A DNA stretch of 8,008 nt, from the NCBI GenBank assembly GCA_020050695.1, contig JAGVKI010000227.1, positions 1-8,008 of the forward strand, written 5' to 3'. Positions 1 to 7,020 of the stretch are shown here, in pieces. Both the position numbers and the translations under genes were made by a program. Below the pieces are notes generated by a model, which made no database searches, was not told where the DNA came from, and worked only from the letters and a program-made list of their open reading frames with translations. The DNA is from Alphaproteobacteria bacterium (GTDB taxonomy: Bacteria; Pseudomonadota; Alphaproteobacteria; Rickettsiales; SXRF01). Each line of letters opens with the position of its first letter. The stretch's first letter is position 1.

Positions 1-429
1 GTAATGTTGCAGGTTTTTGAGATAAAGTCGGTTTTGAAGATGTACCCGCACGCGTGCATAAAGTTCGTCGGGATAAATGGGCTTGCTGATAAAATCGGTT
101 GCACCCATTTCAAATGCCTTGCAGCGTATTTCGGGTTCGGTAGCGGACGTCTGCACTAAGATAGGAAGGTCGTGATATTGCGGGTGGCTGCGGATCGTGC
201 GGCTGCATTCAAACCCGTCCATGCCCGGCATCATCAGGTCCAATATGACAAGTTCAGGTGCAAAATTATTCATGCACCGCATTGCGGCAGTACCATTTTC
301 CACTGCCATCAGATTGTTCATTCCGCGTGATTCAAGTGCGCGTGTGAGGTAGAGGCGGTTGGCGTCATTGTCCTCCACAATCAGGACAGGGCAGTTTTGC
401 ACTTCAGCTATGGGGGAGGTCTGTTGCAT
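1..429 (-). CDS. Response regulator receiver with C-terminal extension (3' end beyond window)
   Basis: This is the N-terminal 143 residues of a two-component response regulator; the frame is still open at the left edge, so the output domain is not visible. A CheY-like receiver occupies about residues 13-131. The acidic pair is Glu19-Asp20, the phospho-acceptor is Asp64 in LVILDLMMPGMDG, the switch hydroxyl is Ser95 (QTSA) and the conserved lysine is Lys116 (ISKP). After the receiver the chain runs into an amphipathic linker (RVRVHLQNRLYLKNL) of the kind that joins receivers to kinase, PP2C phosphatase or GGDEF domains. It is therefore probably not a single-domain CheY. The start is the ATG five bases after the STAS stop; I see no good Shine-Dalgarno before it, so translation may be coupled to the STAS gene. 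Phosphorylation by CheA is an inference from operon position. A PP2C output would pair naturally with the STAS protein, but this cannot be seen here. Confidence 0.9.
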   Translation of the reverse strand, partial: MQQTSPIAEVQNCPVLIVEDNDANRLYLTRALESRGMNNLMAVENGTAAMRCMNNFAPELVILDLMMPGMDGFECSRTIRSHPQYHDLPILVQTSATEPEIRCKAFEMGATDFISKPIYPDELYARVRVHLQNRLYLKNLQHY

Positions 430-434
430 TGCAA

Positions 435-740
435 TCAGGTGATCTGGAAATACTGGTCAAAGCGTGCAATGGAAAACATCTTGCGTACCTGGCCATCCGG
501 ATTTTGAAGTATGATGGGGCCTTTTTTATGTTTAAGGCTTTCGTCATGTGCTAACAGCAGCATACCAAGAGCTGCGGAATCGACAAATTCCAGCCGCTGC
601 ATATCAAAGACAATCTGCTTGATGGCCGTGGGCGCAATTTCATTGATGACCTGGCGGAATGCCTGGTTATCGGCAAAAGTGAATTTACCGACGAGCTGTA
701 TATTATATTGCCCGTTTTCAACGCGTTTGATGATGTCCAT
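435..740 (-). CDS. STAS-domain protein, anti-anti-sigma factor type
   Basis: A 101-residue protein consisting of one STAS domain, the fold of SpoIIAA/RsbV anti-sigma factor antagonists. The signature is FVDSAALGMLLLA at residues 52-64: Asp54-Ser55 corresponds to the Asp-Ser pair whose serine is phosphorylated in SpoIIAA, so the switch position appears intact. The N-terminal strand (YNIQLVGKFTF) and the C-terminal segment ending in a hydrophobic helix also fit the family, and the length is typical. No cognate anti-sigma kinase is present in the window. The protein could act in a partner switch with a kinase/phosphatase pair or as a small scaffold; stand-alone STAS proteins occur in other proteobacterial chemotaxis clusters. 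The start is well supported by AGGAG eight bases upstream. It lies between the receptor-like gene and the receiver gene with very short spacers on both sides, so co-expression with the chemotaxis genes is expected. Confidence 0.92.
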   Translation of the reverse strand: MDIIKRVENGQYNIQLVGKFTFADNQAFRQVINEIAPTAIKQIVFDMQRLEFVDSAALGMLLLAHDESLKHKKGPIILQNPDGQVRKMFSIARFDQYFQIT

Positions 741-746
741 ATTCGT

Positions 747-751
747 CTCCT
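747..751 (-). promoter_or_regulatory. Shine-Dalgarno of STAS gene overlapping the upstream stop codon
   Basis: On the minus strand the receptor-like gene ends TAG and the sequence reads TAGGAGACGAAT before the STAS ATG. The AGGAG therefore shares two bases with the stop codon, so ribosomes terminating on the upstream gene sit on the initiation site of the next. This fits translational coupling. Confidence 0.75.
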
Positions 752-1862
752 AAAATAAATCGATATTGCCCGAATTATCGGTTTCGGGTTCCATGAACGC
801 GATATCCAGCGCTGCGGTGATGGCAGTGCTATTACGCAGATGAGCAAGGAAACGCTGCCTTATTTCGCCCAGTGTGATGGTGTGAAGTACCGTTTCGACA
901 ATGTGCTGTACCTTGGCGGGTACATGGGCATCGTTATAATCCTGGCCGGTTTTAGCGTGGGCGTGCAGTACGTCGCAGTGCCTGAGCGATTCCTGCAGCA
1001 TGCCTACTGCATTGTGGGTGATCTGGCTGTTTCGGTCCTGAAACTGCAGTTCCACGATCATGCTGTGGATGTTGTTGGCAATGTTTTTGGACGAATCCAC
1101 CGATTGCTGCATGATATCCGATGTTTTTTCATTCTGGTGTTTCAGCCCCTGCATCATGATTTCGAGGGTGTCTTTTGCCAGGATATTGGCATTCATGTCG
1201 GTGGTTGCCACTTCCTGCAGCACTTCGTAGCCTGCCTGCACGCTTTTCATAATGATATTGGTGCGCTGTGACATGTCGTTAGACAGGGCGCCGATCTGTG
1301 AAGAGAGTTTTTTGACCTCTTCGGCAACCACCGAAAATCCGCGCCCCACTTCGCCTGCGCGGGCGGCTTCTATGGTGGCATTTAAGGCGAGCAGGCGTGT
1401 CTGCGAGGTGATCGCCTGGATATTTTTGGAGAAGCGCTCAATTTCTTTGAGATTGGTGATCGCGTCATCCATGCTGTACACCATGGATAATGCTTTCTTT
1501 GAAACGAACATCAACTTGTCGACAGCATCATCCAGGGTGGCGCCGAACATATTGATGAATTCATCAAGCGAAACGGTTTTATCGGGCAGCTGGATATTAC
1601 CAATGCTGCCAACCAGGCTCTGGATAATTTCGCCTTGCGCGGTGGCGCTGGCTGCCAGCGATTTGAAACGTTCGGTCATGCTGGTGCCTGCATTTTCCAC
1701 ATCTTTTGCCGCTTCCGGCAAAACGGAGGACAGGGTTTGCAGCACAGCGCCCACGCCCAGTGCAAAGGCGGCTACATTATCCATGGATGCATCCATGGGC
1801 GCTGCATGGTTTATAGACCCGTTGAGGGGAGATAGCGGTAGGGAGGAAACGGCCTGGCTCAT
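750..1862 (-). CDS. Soluble methyl-accepting-type signalling protein with CheZ-like D-x3-Q motif
   Basis: A 370-residue, largely helical protein with no signal peptide or membrane segment. Residues 149-185 form a recognisable receptor hairpin tip ([18 protein letters not shown], then [11 protein letters not shown]), the region that contacts CheA and CheW in chemoreceptors. No PAS, Cache or other sensor domain is evident in the N-terminal 130 residues, and I see no consensus Glu-Glu methylation sites. Relative to E. coli Tsr as I recall it, the tip has Ser153 in place of Phe373 and Arg156 in place of Asn376. Downstream, LQFQDRNSQ (residues 272-280) places Asp276 and Gln280 with the spacing of the catalytic Asp/Gln of the CheZ phosphatase (FQDLTGQ). 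The chain ends GNIDLF, nearly the same as the end of CheD. The start overlaps the cheB stop as ATGA and has GAGAGG just upstream. It could be a cytoplasmic receptor, a kinase-array adaptor or a phosphatase-like regulator; the receptor relationship is secure, the role is not. Confidence 0.85.
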   Translation of the reverse strand: MSQAVSSLPLSPLNGSINHAAPMDASMDNVAAFALGVGAVLQTLSSVLPEAAKDVENAGTSMTERFKSLAASATAQGEIIQSLVGSIGNIQLPDKTVSLDEFINMFGATLDDAVDKLMFVSKKALSMVYSMDDAITNLKEIERFSKNIQAITSQTRLLALNATIEAARAGEVGRGFSVVAEEVKKLSSQIGALSNDMSQRTNIIMKSVQAGYEVLQEVATTDMNANILAKDTLEIMMQGLKHQNEKTSDIMQQSVDSSKNIANNIHSMIVELQFQDRNSQITHNAVGMLQESLRHCDVLHAHAKTGQDYNDAHVPAKVQHIVETVLHTITLGEIRQRFLAHLRNSTAITAALDIAFMEPETDNSGNIDLF

Positions 1863-2914
1863 GCTGCCCTCTCTGTTTTTTCGCAGGCCTTGAGCATGCG
1901 CGCCGGTATATCAAGCAAGGGAAGTTCAATTTGCGAGGCGCCTATTTTCTGTGCTGCCTGCGGCATGCCGTAAACCACACAGGTGGCCTGGTTCTGGCCG
2001 ATGGTGTAGGCGCCGCTTTCGCGCATGGCTTTGAGACCAACAGCGCCATCCTTACCCATGCCGGTCAGCAGTACGCCGACGGCACGTGGCCCCATGGCTT
2101 CGGCTACGGAATGGAACAGCACATCCACCGATGGTTTATGGCCTGACACATTAGGGCCGTCTTCGAGTTTGCATACCAGTTCAGCGCCAATGCGCACCAC
2201 CTTCATATGCATACCGCCAGGTGCGAGATAGGCATGCCCGGGCTTGATGCGTTCATGATGGGAGGCCTCGCAGACAGTGACCTGCGAGAGGGTATTAAGA
2301 CGTGCCGCAAAGGATGTCGTAAAGGTTGGCGGCATATGCTGAGTGATGACAATAGGCGGCACATTGGCAGGCAGGCGTATGAACACCTCACGCAGCGCTT
2401 CGACGCCGCCCGTGGACGAGCCCATCGCGATCAGGTGGCGCTGGAGCGGCTCTGCGGGGTTGAAAGCCACAATGCTTGCGTCAGGTAATTTATGCCCTAC
2501 ATGCGAGCCCATATTAGCCTCTGCAGCCGCGCGTATTTTTGAAACGAGTTCGTTTTTCAGCAGGGAGAGATTGTTGCGCGTCTGATGTGTGGCAGGTTTG
2601 GCGATGGTATCGAACGCGCCTATTTCCAGTGCGCGGATGGTGGCGTCTGCGCCGCGCTGCGTCAGTGACGAAGCCATGATCACCGGCATGGGCCGCAGTG
2701 ACATGATTTTTTCAAGGAATGACAGACCGTCCATTTTGGGCATCTCTATATCCAGGGTAAGCACATCAGGATTGAGTTTTTTGATTTTTTCCCTGGCATC
2801 ATAAGGATCAGCAGCCGTGCCAATCACCTCGATGTCAGGCTCAGAGGCGAGCATTTCCGAGAATATCTGGCGTATCAGTGCAGAGTCGTCGACAATCAAT
2901 ACAGAAATAGACAT
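1859..2914 (-). CDS. cheB: Chemotaxis response regulator protein-glutamate methylesterase/deamidase CheB
   Basis: CheB hydrolyses glutamyl methyl esters on chemoreceptors and deamidates receptor glutamines, giving phosphorylation-controlled adaptation in the cytoplasm. The 351-residue length is normal. The N-terminal receiver (about 1-120) has Asp9-Asp10, phospho-acceptor Asp55 ([12 protein letters not shown]), Ser82/Ser83 and Lys106 (AKP). A linker of about 40 residues leads to the catalytic domain (about 158-345). Its triad is visible as Ser167 (GSSTGG), His193 (ITQHMPP) and Asp289 (GMGKDG); the spacings of 26 and 96 residues equal those of the E. coli triad (Ser164, His190, Asp286). The enzyme should thus be active and stimulated by CheA phosphorylation. 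The start has AAAGGA seven bases upstream. It follows cheD by 11 bases and overlaps the next gene by four (ATGA). Confidence 0.97.
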   Translation of the reverse strand: MSISVLIVDDSALIRQIFSEMLASEPDIEVIGTAADPYDAREKIKKLNPDVLTLDIEMPKMDGLSFLEKIMSLRPMPVIMASSLTQRGADATIRALEIGAFDTIAKPATHQTRNNLSLLKNELVSKIRAAAEANMGSHVGHKLPDASIVAFNPAEPLQRHLIAMGSSTGGVEALREVFIRLPANVPPIVITQHMPPTFTTSFAARLNTLSQVTVCEASHHERIKPGHAYLAPGGMHMKVVRIGAELVCKLEDGPNVSGHKPSVDVLFHSVAEAMGPRAVGVLLTGMGKDGAVGLKAMRESGAYTIGQNQATCVVYGMPQAAQKIGASQIELPLLDIPARMLKACEKTERAA

Positions 2915-2921
2915 CTGGTTT

Positions 2922-2927
2922 TCCTTT
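2922..2927 (-). promoter_or_regulatory. Shine-Dalgarno of cheB fused to the cheD stop codon
   Basis: The minus strand reads TAAAGGA, in which TAA ends cheD and AAAGGA serves cheB, followed by a seven-base spacer to the ATG. The overlap favours reinitiation or coupling between the two receptor-modifying enzymes. Confidence 0.7.
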
Positions 2928-3567
2928 AGAAAAGTTCGATATTGCCTTCTACCGGCTGTGTAGCGATCTTGCGTTTGTAGATCGCTTCTTCGTCCACAAC
3001 GACCAGGTCATCTTTACGTTTTAATTGCCTCATCATCACCTTGCCGGTGTCAGGATAGAAATGAACGCGGCGCGGATGGTCACCTTCTAAATCTTCCGAG
3101 GCGATGCGGTAGCCCTCACGGCGCAGGAAATCACGTATGAACTTGGCATTCTTGGAACCTATGCGCGCTGAATTGTTGATAACGTTTCCGCCGCCAAATA
3201 CTTTTATTTCAAGCCGCTCTTTGCGTCCTCCGGCTTTAAAAATACCGTTGAGCAGGCTTTCCATGGCAAATACGCCGTATCGTGCGGATTCACTGGTTTG
3301 CGCATCGGTACTCTCATCTCCCGGCAGCAGAAAATGGTTCATGCCGCCAATACCAAGCGCAGGATCACGCACACAGGCGGAAACGCATGAGCCCAGAATG
3401 GTTGCCAGCATTTCTCCGGGCTCGGTTGCCACATACCAGTCACCTGCAAAAATCTTGACTACGGTGACCTGTTCCTTTGCATCAAAAAAGCGCCTGCTGC
3501 CGTGAAAATAATCACTGACAGGCATTTCTTTTTCGCCGCGGCGGTTTGTATTGGTGTGAAGTGACAT
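2926..3567 (-). CDS. cheD: Chemoreceptor glutamine deamidase CheD
   Basis: CheD converts specific receptor glutamines to glutamates and in some bacteria partners with CheC or CheY in adaptation. The 213-residue protein shows the family core: LGSCVSACVRDP with the probable nucleophile Cys61, and GGMNHFLLP with His78. Their spacing of 17 residues matches the catalytic Cys27/His44 pair of Thermotoga CheD. Further family segments are KVFGGGNVI and the region around GSKNAKFIRDFL. The N-terminus is about 30 residues longer than the core needs. The start used here overlaps the cheR stop (TAATG) and has AGGA ten bases upstream; an internal ATG at residue 15 is an alternative start. The C-terminus, GNIELF, is nearly identical to that of the receptor-like protein two genes downstream. 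The cheR-cheD-cheB order groups all three receptor-modifying enzymes. No cheC is visible. Confidence 0.96.
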   Translation of the reverse strand: MSLHTNTNRRGEKEMPVSDYFHGSRRFFDAKEQVTVVKIFAGDWYVATEPGEMLATILGSCVSACVRDPALGIGGMNHFLLPGDESTDAQTSESARYGVFAMESLLNGIFKAGGRKERLEIKVFGGGNVINNSARIGSKNAKFIRDFLRREGYRIASEDLEGDHPRRVHFYPDTGKVMMRQLKRKDDLVVVDEEAIYKRKIATQPVEGNIELF

Positions 3568-4415
3568 TACCGGATCTTCCTGTAGATCGTGCGGCCCGTA
3601 AGTTCAAAACGGTCGCATACATTAAAAAGATTTTCGGAATGGCCGATATAAAGCCAGCCATTGGGCTTTATTAAATCGGCCATACGCGCAAATAATTTCT
3701 GCTGGGTGGGTTTATCGAAATAAATCACCACATTGCGGCAGAAAATCGCATCAAAGGGGCCTTGCATAGGCCAGTGTTCCAGCAGGTTCAGATGCTTAAA
3801 CGCAATCAGCTGCTTAAGGTCATCTGCCATGCAGATACGACCTTCCTGTTTTAGCCGTTCTACGCTGGAGTGGTACCCGGCGGGAATATTTTCAAACTGC
3901 TCGCCGGGATAAAGCCCCTTTTTGCCGTTTTCGAGCATGTTGGTATCAATGTCGGTAGCCAGTATGCGCGCATCCCATGACGCCAGGTTGGGCAGTGCGT
4001 ATTTCACCGTCATGGCAATGGAATAAGGCTCCATACCCGATGAGCAGGCCGATGACCAGATACGCAGGCGTTTAGGCGAGGGATTGCTGGCTGCTAGCGG
4101 GCGTATTACATGGTCACGCAAATGGTCGAAATGGTGGGACTCGCGAAAGAAGCTGGTAAGGTTGGTGGTAATGGCATTGACGAGGTTGCCCATTTCGCTT
4201 TCGCCCTCGTCGCTTTCCACCAGTGCGCAATAGTCACTGAACGTAGTCAGGTGCAGTGCGCGCAGGCGGCGTGCCAGGCGTGAATAGACCATGTCACGCT
4301 TGTGATCGGCCAGTACAATGCCCGTGCGCTTGGCTACCAGTTCAGAGAGAAAACGGAAATCGCGGTCGCTAAACGCGAATTCCCGTTCTTCTTTATGCGC
4401 AGTTGATTGAGACAT
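3567..4415 (-). CDS. cheR: Chemotaxis protein methyltransferase CheR
   Basis: CheR transfers methyl groups from S-adenosylmethionine to receptor glutamates. The 282-residue protein has the helical N-terminal domain (about 14-90) with the conserved NAITTNLTSFFRE segment at its end, followed by the SAM-binding domain. Motif I reads WSSACSSGMEPYSIAM, where most homologues have GEEPYS; the second glutamate is kept and the first is methionine. ILATDID supplies the acidic ribose-binding region, and FDAIFCRNVVIYFDKPTQQKLF and LYIGHSE are strongly CheR-specific. The stretch between SSVERLKQ and EGRICMA, equivalent to the beta-subdomain loop that grips receptor pentapeptides, looks a few residues shorter than in E. 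coli CheR. That may indicate pentapeptide-independent docking. It starts 14 bases after the PAS receptor stop with only a weak GGA as Shine-Dalgarno, and its stop overlaps the cheD start by one base. Confidence 0.97.
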   Translation of the reverse strand: MSQSTAHKEEREFAFSDRDFRFLSELVAKRTGIVLADHKRDMVYSRLARRLRALHLTTFSDYCALVESDEGESEMGNLVNAITTNLTSFFRESHHFDHLRDHVIRPLAASNPSPKRLRIWSSACSSGMEPYSIAMTVKYALPNLASWDARILATDIDTNMLENGKKGLYPGEQFENIPAGYHSSVERLKQEGRICMADDLKQLIAFKHLNLLEHWPMQGPFDAIFCRNVVIYFDKPTQQKLFARMADLIKPNGWLYIGHSENLFNVCDRFELTGRTIYRKIR

Positions 4416-4429
4416 CAGGCTATCCGTAA

Positions 4430-6982
4430 TTATAACTCTTTCCAGCTTTCGTCATACGCCCCGGAATGCCCTTTGGAAGCGGTTTTCAGGGCGCCGTTGC
4501 CATTAGCGGACTGCGCGGTTTTAGCGGCTGGACGCATCGCCGGTTTTGCCCGCTGCGTTATTTTGATTTCTGACCGTGCCGCAGGTGCTGTAGGTCGCTC
4601 ATCGCCCCTCGCTTCTCCCGCTTCTTCTTCATTGAGTCTGAAGAAACTCATCATCTGCTCCAGGCTGCGAGCCTGTTCTACCATCGACTGGGCAGCGGCG
4701 GTGTTTTCTTCCACCAGCGCGGCGTTTTGCTGTGTGACCTCATCCATTTGCGTGATGGAGGTGTTGATCTCATCGATGCCGGTTGCCTGTTCCTGGCTGG
4801 CGGCCGCGATTTCAGAGACAATACCTGCCACCTGCTGCACCGAACTTACGATGCCCTTGAGCGTATCGCCTGCCTGTTTTACCAGTTCAGCGCCGGATTT
4901 AACCTGCTGGCTGCTTTCCAAAATCAGTGATTTGATTTCCTTGGAAGCTGAAGCAGAGCGTCCAGCGAGCGAGCGTACTTCCGATGCTACTACCGCAAAG
5001 CCTTTGCCTGCGTCGCCTGCGCGTGCGGCTTCGACTGCGGCATTGAGTGCAAGCAGGTTAGTCTGGAAGGCGATCTCATCAATCACACCGATAATATCAG
5101 ATATTTTCTGTGATGATTTTTCAATGCTTCCCATGGCGGTGACAGCTTCTTCCACAACTTTTCCGCCATCGTTTGCCACCTTATTGGCTTTGGTAGAGAG
5201 GTCGTTAGCGGTGCTGGCATTCTGGGAGTTCTGTTTAACCGTACCGGTAATTTCCTCCATGGAGGCAGCGGTTTCCTCCAGGCTGGAGGCCTGTTCTTCC
5301 GTGCGCTGTGACAGGTCGGTGCTGCCTGCGGCGATTTCGCTGGCGGCGGCATTGACTGACTGGGCAGACTCCAGGATCTTGCGCACCATGTCATAGAGGC
5401 GGTCTACTGTGCTATTAACCGCACCTTTGATCTGGCCGAAGGTGCCTTTATATTCCAGTGCCATTTTCTGTGTCAGGTTACCTTCTGAAATATTGGTGAG
5501 TACCTGAACTGCTTCGCTCATACCCATTTCATTTTCGGTACGTGTCATCACCATTTCAGTAATGTCGGTCGCAGTTTTCACAACGCGTACGACCTTGTTG
5601 CGCAGGTCAAAAATCGGATTATAGGAAGCGTTGATCCATATTTCTCTGCCGCCCTTGGCTATGCGTTTAAACTCACCCATCTGTGCTTCGCCGCGGTTTA
5701 GCGCTTCCCAGAAGCTACGGTATTCAGGGCTATTTTTATAGGTTGGTTCAGCAAACATGCTGTGATGCTTGCCTTTGATTTCGTCGAGGCCATAGCCCAT
5801 TGCTGTTAGGAAATTATTATTAGCACTGATAATGGTGCCGTCTGGCTGGAATTCAATGACTGCCTGCGATTTGTTGATAGCCTCGGCAAGGCCTGCCGCT
5901 GCACCGTCCTGCCATTCAACAACGGTGCCGATGCGTTCATTGCTCTCGCTAAAAATAGGATTGGCCACGAGGTTATAAGAGCGCCCGCCTACCGTAATTG
6001 ATGTTTTGAACGAGCCCGTCATTTTCTCAACCATACCGCGCTGATGGGCTGGGTTTTTGTGGAAGATGTCGATATTGCTGCCTATCAGGGTATTGGTATT
6101 AAAGCGTGGCAGGTCTTTCTGGATGTCCTGTTCCGCTTGGCGCAAGAATCCTACCAGCGCTTCATTGACATAGATGATGTTGAAATTGGCATCGGCCATC
6201 ATCATGTTGGCGGTACACATATCCAGCGCCAGTTTCAGGCGTGCAGCGTGTATGCTCTCCTGCTTGGCGGCAGTGATGTTGGACGCGTATTTAATGACCT
6301 TGATGTAATTACCCTGCATGTCGGCAATAGGGTTATAGGAGGCGTTGATCCATATTTCTTTGCCGCCTTTAGCCAGGCGTTTGAATTCACCTGCCTGAAA
6401 CTGGCCACGGCCAATATTCTGCCAGAACTGCTTGTATTCAGGGCTGTTGACATAGGCGGTTTCGACGAACATGCTGTGATGCTTTCCCTGAATCTCATCG
6501 AGCGCATATCCCATGGTGTCGAGGAAATTTCTATTGGCGGTCACAATGGTGCCGTCCATGGTAAATTCGATCACGGCCTGTGATTTATTAATCGCGTCGA
6601 TCTGGCCTGCATAGCTGGCGTATTTAATAACTTTGTAAGGCCTGCCATTTGCGCCCAATACCGGATTATAGGAAGCCTGGATCCATATTTCTTTGTTGCC
6701 TTTGCCATAGCGTTTGAATTCGTCTACCAGGAACTGGCCTTTATTGAGCCTGTCCCAGAAGAGTTTGTATTCATGGCTCTTTCCATAACCCGGTTCGACA
6801 AACATGCTGTGATGCTTGCCCTGTATTTCCTCCAGGCGGTATCCCATGGCGGACAGGAAATTTTCATTGGCGGTAAGGATGGTGCCATCCATACGAAATT
6901 CAATGACTGCCTGTGATTTATCCAGTGCCGCTAATTTTGACTTCATTTCTGCGATCTGGGTATTTTGTAAAAATCCGAACAT
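4430..6982 (-). CDS. Soluble methyl-accepting chemotaxis protein with four PAS domains
   Basis: An 850-residue cytoplasmic chemoreceptor; no membrane segment is visible. Three closely related PAS units lie at residues 22-107, 133-218 and 371-456, each followed by a short C-terminal strand; all carry GKHHSMF and end ASYNP. A fourth, divergent PAS lies at about 245-360 between the second and third. A HAMP-like segment (about 485-535, with [11 protein letters not shown]) joins the sensors to the signalling domain (about 540-780). Glu-Glu methylation-type sites occur in [12 protein letters not shown] and LVEEN. The hairpin tip at 630-672 is canonical, with Phe639 and [19 protein letters not shown] low-complexity Ala/Lys/Pro tail leads to a C-terminal SWKEL, resembling the W-containing tether pentapeptide of other receptors. 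PAS ligands (heme, FAD, other) cannot be told from sequence. The start was chosen at MFGF because GAGGAG lies seven bases upstream; an ATG 15 bases earlier overlaps that site. It sits between cheW and cheR, where its modifying enzymes follow. Confidence 0.96.
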   Translation of the reverse strand: MFGFLQNTQIAEMKSKLAALDKSQAVIEFRMDGTILTANENFLSAMGYRLEEIQGKHHSMFVEPGYGKSHEYKLFWDRLNKGQFLVDEFKRYGKGNKEIWIQASYNPVLGANGRPYKVIKYASYAGQIDAINKSQAVIEFTMDGTIVTANRNFLDTMGYALDEIQGKHHSMFVETAYVNSPEYKQFWQNIGRGQFQAGEFKRLAKGGKEIWINASYNPIADMQGNYIKVIKYASNITAAKQESIHAARLKLALDMCTANMMMADANFNIIYVNEALVGFLRQAEQDIQKDLPRFNTNTLIGSNIDIFHKNPAHQRGMVEKMTGSFKTSITVGGRSYNLVANPIFSESNERIGTVVEWQDGAAAGLAEAINKSQAVIEFQPDGTIISANNNFLTAMGYGLDEIKGKHHSMFAEPTYKNSPEYRSFWEALNRGEAQMGEFKRIAKGGREIWINASYNPIFDLRNKVVRVVKTATDITEMVMTRTENEMGMSEAVQVLTNISEGNLTQKMALEYKGTFGQIKGAVNSTVDRLYDMVRKILESAQSVNAAASEIAAGSTDLSQRTEEQASSLEETAASMEEITGTVKQNSQNASTANDLSTKANKVANDGGKVVEEAVTAMGSIEKSSQKISDIIGVIDEIAFQTNLLALNAAVEAARAGDAGKGFAVVASEVRSLAGRSASASKEIKSLILESSQQVKSGAELVKQAGDTLKGIVSSVQQVAGIVSEIAAASQEQATGIDEINTSITQMDEVTQQNAALVEENTAAAQSMVEQARSLEQMMSFFRLNEEEAGEARGDERPTAPAARSEIKITQRAKPAMRPAAKTAQSANGNGALKTASKGHSGAYDESWKEL
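5615..5872 (-). repeat. PAS repeat unit 3 inside the receptor gene
   Basis: This encodes residues 371-456 (KSQAVIEF through ASYNP). It is 86 codons long, exactly the same as units 1 and 2, with no insertions or deletions. By hand count it matches unit 2 at 62 of 86 residues. A 17-base identical core lies at 5754-5770. Confidence 0.85.
6329..6586 (-). repeat. PAS repeat unit 2 inside the receptor gene
   Basis: This encodes residues 133-218, again 86 codons. By hand count it matches unit 1 at 61 of 86 residues. The core shared with the other units is at 6468-6484. It is separated from unit 1 by only 25 codons. Confidence 0.85.
6662..6919 (-). repeat. PAS repeat unit 1 inside the receptor gene
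   Basis: This encodes residues 22-107, the first sensor unit after a short N-terminal helix. The shared 17-base core is at 6801-6817 and encodes the KHHSMF region. Equal unit lengths suggest duplication of a whole domain within the gene. Confidence 0.85.
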
Positions 6983-6989
6983 GGTTATT

Positions 6990-6995
6990 CTCCTC
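6990..6995 (-). promoter_or_regulatory. Shine-Dalgarno that decides the PAS receptor start
   Basis: GAGGAG on the minus strand lies seven bases before the ATG of MFGFLQ. The alternative upstream ATG (6995-6997) overlaps this element and lacks a site of its own, so the shorter reading of 850 residues is preferred. Confidence 0.8.
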
Positions 6996-7020
6996 ATATA
7001 TGTGTGAAACTGGCTTGGAA

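Noticed and set aside
1..429. Stand-alone CheY
   Set aside because: The receiver is complete by about residue 131, but the frame continues through a linker to the window edge with no stop, which favours a multidomain regulator.
1252..1893. Plus-strand open frame of 213 codons opposite the receptor-like gene
   Set aside because: No domain or credible ribosome site; it is the antisense of conserved receptor sequence and crosses the cheB junction.
4407..5396. Long open frame of 329 codons on the plus strand opposite the PAS receptor signalling domain
   Set aside because: It is rich in Ser, Ala and Cys with no recognisable domain and lies wholly antisense to a strongly conserved coding region; it is a shadow of the receptor gene's codon bias.
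5754..6817. Three copies of a 17-base identical sequence, considered as a dispersed or CRISPR-like repeat
   Set aside because: All three encode the same KHHSMF region of paralogous PAS domains in the same frame, so they are explained by domain duplication.
6983..7020. Possible internal promoter or regulatory leader in the longest intergenic gap
   Set aside because: The 38 bases contain the receptor's Shine-Dalgarno but no convincing -35/-10 pair or hairpin.
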